64,000 bases of DNA, taken from contig VZTG01010081.1 in assembly GCA_013397845.1 (NCBI GenBank), positions 695,522 through 759,521 on the forward strand. Reading direction: 5' to 3'. Of the stretch, positions 59,051-64,000 are shown one piece after another. The notes beneath the pieces were generated by a model that did not search any database, was not told the DNA's origin, and was given only the letters and a program-made list of their open reading frames with translations. Made by a program: the position numbers and the translations under genes. Position 1 is the stretch's first letter; each line of letters opens with the position of its first letter. The DNA is from Melanocharis versteri (taxonomy: Eukaryota; Chordata; Aves; Passeriformes; Melanocharitidae).

Positions 59051-62000
59051 CCTGTTAAAAACCTGGTTAAAAACTCCAAAATGAGATGATGTATTACAAT
59101 TTCTAAAGTCAGCAGACTAAAAAGTTACTCCCCAGAGTCCAGAGATCCATTATAAGCTAAAAAAGAATATTACCAATACCTCTTCAAGGAGAAATTAAAT
59201 AGAATACTAGTTCTACTGGGAGATGGCAGGATAATGCGCATGCCTGCCACAGAGCATTCACAGGCTGATGTGAATCTGTGGTTTGAAGCTGAAAGATCAA
59301 ATCCTAAAGGCCTTGCAGTTAGGTCTTAGACTGTGTAACATTCCCTTGTCCTGTATCACTACAGATCAAGTGATGTCAAGAGAGAACTCTCAGAATTGGG
59401 GTAGCATTTCTATCTGGAAGAGCAAGCTACACAAACACATAGGTGCATCCTCCATACCTCAAATAAACGCAGAATTAAAGCAAAGCTGTGAGACTTGAGG
59501 TTCTGTCCTCTGGACAAAAGTTGCAGCAGGACTCAATGCCTAAGAACACAGATCCTTTCTAAAGTAAATACAACTTGGCCTGAATCATACTGAATGACCA
59601 GAGAACCACAGACTCTCCCAGTCAGCAGAGGACACAGGCATTACCACCTTCTTCTGAATCCTCACTGTTCCTTTACGTAGCAAAGAATCAGTAGGTGGCT
59701 CTGTTCAAACTGTACCCTGCTCTTTTGTCTGGGTGAGGTTTTACATCACTAGCTTTTGTTTTTGTTGTCCAACAACTTTGGTGTGACTGAAGCTCCCCAT
59801 CTCATGAAATTGTATGGTAACAGACCTAGCAACACATGAAATTCTGATAAATTAACTCTAAGCACAGACTTCACTGTGCTTATTCTAGCTGTTCTCTGGG
59901 AACCAGATGGCAGTGAGAATCTGTCTGAACTTAAATGAAGCATAAATAAACTAATTCAACCCAGAATTAACCAGGCTTCTACTGACAGGGATGCCCCGCC
60001 TTTTATTTACATGGAGCTACTGCTTTCAGTTACAGCACAGTTGTCTCATGGAGATAAGTCAAATCTGCAAGCACTAAAGTACTGCTTTGGTCTAGATCTC
60101 TCTTAACTGAGAGTAGGATCAATGGGCACAGGAACTAGGAGACATTTTCTTTATTTCTGCATGGTTGAAGGTTGTTATTGGATTTTGCTAAGAACAAGGA
60201 AAGTGCTTACTCATAAAATTCAATCACGCCTGAGACTCGGTGTTTCATTAGCTCACCAAGCCCATTTGCTGTTTTATGGAAGATGTGATTCTCAGAGAAA
60301 AGCTTTTACATGAGATCTGCGTCCATAAAAAACTGTCAAATCCTAGCATCTGACACTCTTTACTGAACAAGGTGATATCAACTGCCCCCCTCTTAGAAGT
60401 GGTGATGTACTCTGAAAAAACCCAGAAAAATCTTGGGATTAATTGTTGCCAGGCATGGAGGTTAAAAGCATAGGAGCAGGCACTCTCACCACAGCAGCTG
60501 GCAGCAAGCTATTTGCACACTTCCTGTCCCAATGCCTTTAAAATTTTCTTCCGAAAAACACTCAACACTATTCCAGCTTGTCCACTCTGAGAAACTTACT
60601 CAATTGTGGATGACTCATGATGAGAGCAACACTTTCAGTCATCACAACTGAAAGCAGAAGGGGGCAGCTGACGCAAGGCAAGGAATCAAGACCATCATCC
60701 CTTACCTGTGCAAGCCTTGAAGGACATCTCAGCTAATCAAGGCTCTGGTACTGGCACCTTGGCCAACTGATACCTGTGCTAAAAGTCTGTTCCTTCCAAC
60801 ATACAGAGGTACTGCAAGTACCCCCTGGGCAAAGGGACAAGGAATAACAGCTGTCAGGCAACAACAGGAACCTCACACACCTGTATAAGGCCAGCAACAC
60901 AGCTGAACAAAACTGGTGTACCTTGGGCAGCAAGAGCTTCCAAATCCTGTCTCTGAACAGATGAAAACTCTGCCTTAAGAGAACCTCACACTTACTCACA
61001 GAAGAAAAATTGAACGTTTAGGTTTGCATGATGAATTCATACTCTAGAAATAAAACATGAACCATGTAACTGTTTGGGGGACTTCCTAGTCTCATTTAGT
61101 TGACTCTCACAGCACACGATTTTAGCAAAATTACTCCCACTCTGCTGGGGAGGGAGGGAAAAAAATAATAATCTAACAGTCTAACAGTAGCCCATTCACC
61201 CTGGATTCATGACTTCCAGTAGAAGGGCAGTCAAATGGAACATATTAATCACAGCTTTAACTACATAAACATTAAGATGAAAATGGCAGAAAAAACCAGA
61301 CCAAAAACAGTTACCTTAGTCTGAAGCAAATATTTAAGTATTCATACTCTGATGTCTGAAATGTCTGATTAGGATGGGCATCAATAACCTTGGTTCTGTA
61401 GCTGTATATAATTCTAAGGTCAAAGCCAAAGATTAATATCTATCCAAGATTTATTTTATTGATCCAAGACTTAGAGCTTTCATAATAAGATTGCCTAAAC
61501 AGTGAATCACATTATTTTAAGTCAGCATTTAATCACACTCCTTGACAGATGTTACTTCTTCCTGTATCTTTTCCTTTCCTAACTTACATTTGCAGCTTTC
61601 TGCAAATTTTACTTGAGTGAAATGTGTCATACATGTTACAATTCTTTCCAAACTGAAAATATTGCCGAGATATTAAATTAATGATTTTATTAATTTATTT
61701 CAGGTAATTTCAACTGTATTCATCAAAATACTTCCTTTAGATACTTAATAGTATTTAATATTACATTTTCCAGGAGACTGGCTTTCAATGGGTCATAGCT
61801 GTAGAGTGAGATTGAGACAGAATAGTGAAGGCAAACATTTAATAAAAATTTTACTGCCAAAAAATCCTCTTAAGAAAATCTCTCTTGTCCAGAGAATTAA
61901 TTGATCTTGAACAGCAGATTACAGATTGGCTACATAAGTACAGCTCAGTAAAAAAGAAGACACACAGAACCAAGATGATGTACTTTTGAAAATTTGCTCA

Positions 62001-62659
62001 GTATTTCTGGAGCTTGGAATTCACAACTGATTACCTGTAACTTGTTATCTCTTCCACACCTTGCTGTGCAGGGATTTAATGGTCCCTGGTCTAGAAACAG
62101 AACAATTTGAGAAAGCTGTGCTTGTTATAATGCTGTACAAGTAACAGAAGAAATCAACTCTTAGAATTATTACTAAGTGAATTTCTTTGAACTTCACAGA
62201 TGCTCTTTAAATCTTAGCTGAAAAAAGAGCCAAGGCAACCCTTGCTGCAGCCCTTTGCTTTACAGAATCTCCAGTGAATAGAACAGAGCCCTCCCTGACT
62301 TGCTCACTGCATTAGCAAGGACAGGGAATACTAAACTTGTTTACTCTTCCTCCATGTCTGTGCTGGTCTCCCTCTCCTTCCTGCAGAGCTAGATGAAGGA
62401 CAGAGAACGCTGAAGAACACAAGCAAGCAGAGTTATCCCAGGCACTTTTGTAGAATTTTCTGGCCAACTCTGTTCCTTGTTTCTGTACACAAGTTTCTGC
62501 CAGAAATACTGGCATCAATACTTCACAGTGGAAATCTCTCTAATTACTTTATTACCAAAGGAGTAGTTTTATAGCCCAAATACAGATCACTTAATATTAG
62601 CAACAGAATAACTTGTAGTTACATCACTGTTGTTTCAAGATGGTCTGATCTCACAGCTT

Positions 62660-62731
62660 ACCCTGCTTTGGGCAGGTTAGACAGGAGACTCTCGGAAGGT
62701 CCTTCCAATCTGAATAGCCCTGGAATCCTAA
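62660..62731 (+). mobile_element. Degraded CR1 LINE 3' fragment
   Basis: ACCCTGCTTTGGGCAGG, then GGTTAGACAGGAGACTCTCG and GAAGGTCCTTCCAATCTGAA follow the usual CR1 3' end (CCCTGCTTxGGCAGG, GGTTGGACTAGATGA, GGTCCCTTCCAACC) but are diverged, and the terminal octamer repeats are mostly lost. Old copy. Confidence 0.6.
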
Positions 62732-64000
62732 GCTTAGGATCAACCAAAGCAGCAGCAACACGGCCACTCCCAACTTACTTAACAGGTCTGGTTTGCATCT
62801 TAAAGGACCTTCAGGAAGGAAAAAACTCCGTGAACAAGTTGGTTGTCTTTCCCTATAAAAACCACTGATGTAGGGCAAAAGTTCTACTTGGTTTATATAA
62901 AATACAAACAGAAAGTCCAGGCAACACTTCCTGCAAGTACAAGCCCTAACAAAACACTCTTCAGTGCAGCTGACAGTGCCACAGCCTGTCAGTAGCAAAC
63001 TGGCTTCTACAAATGTAACTGCACGTAAGCTGACAGACTGCTGATTTGGCTTTCTCGGTAGAAAGTTTAAAGTCTGGCAGGAACTCACATCAGTTCCAGC
63101 ATTCCTTCAGATTCACAAACCTTTCAGGTAGTGTACAAGTCAACACACGCGCACTTCAGAAGCCCCCCCCCCCAAAAAACTTAAAATAGTTTAAAAGCTT
63201 CTCAGCTTTCACTTAGAAACCAAAAAGAAAAGAAAAAAAAAAGAGAAAAAACAAAACAGAAAAAGAAGTAAAAATTCTCTTTAGGATTCAATAAAAAGCC
63301 AGTAGACAATCACCATCTGTAAAGCTGCCCTATTTATAGCCACAATAGGTTCCTTAAATGTAGGGATAGTTTCTTAAATAAATAAGAGCTGCTTTTTCCA
63401 TACCTGAGTGATGTGCTTAGTTTCAAGGGTTGCATAATAGGTGTTGTGTGTATACACAGAGTAGTTTTAAATGTCTCCTGAGTCTTGCAAAGCCCTTAAT
63501 GCTAAAGAAATTTTAGGTCTTTATATTGCATTCGATGTACCTGCTTTATATTAAAGTCACATTTCTAAACCTCAATAAAAATATTATTTTTAGTTTTGCA
63601 TTTAAAATTTGGCTGATCTTTCAACTCCATGAACTGAAGGAGCAGTAGCTTGCCACTCGCAATACCGTTCCTCATAAATGGGTTCCTGTATCTTTGCAGA
63701 AGGTTTTTTATAAGTTACAAAGCACTTGATTAAATGCTGAACAGGAACACTTAAGGCATGTGACAGTTTCTAGGATACTCTGTAAGAACAGCTCTGCTAG
63801 TAAAACAGGGACACCAAGTAATTTTATTTAACCTAATTTTTTTTCAAATGTTCCACACAATTCATCCATAACAAAGTCTTAAAGATCAATTTTGTACAAA
63901 GCCGCTTGCAAATCTGGGAAGCTACTTGATATTCTTCTCCCTTCTAGATTTAATTCCCACTTGGGGCCATACAAGACATACATGACTTTTGAAAGGAGAA

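Larger units (their letters stand above)
57725..64000 (-). other. WDR20: WDR20 first intron (partial)
   Basis: 6.3 kb with no recognised coding exon. The human first coding exon (GLYKLLPHSEYSRPN region) was looked for and not seen. It holds a hairpin (59013-59050), a CR1 fragment (62660-62731) and A-rich low-complexity runs near 63160-63260. Confidence 0.65.

Noticed and set aside
1..64000. CRISPR arrays, operons or phage-type systems
   Set aside because: No regularly spaced direct repeats and no clustered intron-free genes were found. The window is vertebrate nuclear DNA.

Overview
This window looks like draft nuclear sequence from a bird. The genes are split by long AT-rich introns with GT/AG borders, there are few interspersed repeats, the one clear transposon has the 3' end typical of avian CR1 LINEs, and a run of N marks an assembly gap. 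The gene order CINP - ZNF839 - tRNA-Ile - MOK - WDR20 is the human 14q32.31 order as I recall it, seen from the opposite strand. The species cannot be named from the sequence.

Layout. 1-2.1 kb: the terminal coding exon and 3' UTR of CINP (+). 4.1-14.3 kb: ZNF839 (-), eight exons, tail-to-tail with CINP; its first exon runs into a 545-base N gap (14298-14842). 14.8-17.4 kb: a GC/CpG-rich stretch with a CR1 3' end, a complete tRNA-Ile(AAU) gene (-) and a CpG island carrying NRF1, ETS and YY1-type sites. 25.2-34.3 kb: seven exon remnants of the protein kinase gene MOK (+). 34.3-51.3 kb: no confident gene, though 47.0-48.6 kb may hold an alternative last exon and long 3' UTR of WDR20. 51.3-57.7 kb: two coding exons of WDR20 (-). 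57.7-64 kb: WDR20 intron; its first coding exon lies beyond the window.

The main result is that MOK appears to be a unitary pseudogene here. Exons align in order and in splice phase with the human kinase, and three have exactly the expected length. However, the catalytic loop HRD is QRD and its Lys is Gln, DFG is NFG, the TEY activation motif is REC, the Arg before the APE motif is a TGA stop, a 2-bp deletion shifts the next exon, and the following exon has stops and further shifts. The N-lobe exons were not recognised. The CpG island upstream persists and so do nearly all splice sites, which suggests a fairly recent loss or a locus that is still transcribed.

The other genes look intact as far as they can be read. 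CINP is a CDK2/Cdc7- and ATRIP-linked genome-maintenance protein. ZNF839 is a poorly characterised single-zinc-finger protein. WDR20 is the WD-repeat activator of the USP12/USP46 deubiquitinases. They are independent housekeeping-type neighbours, not a pathway. I saw no prokaryote-style system, CRISPR array or other new gene system.
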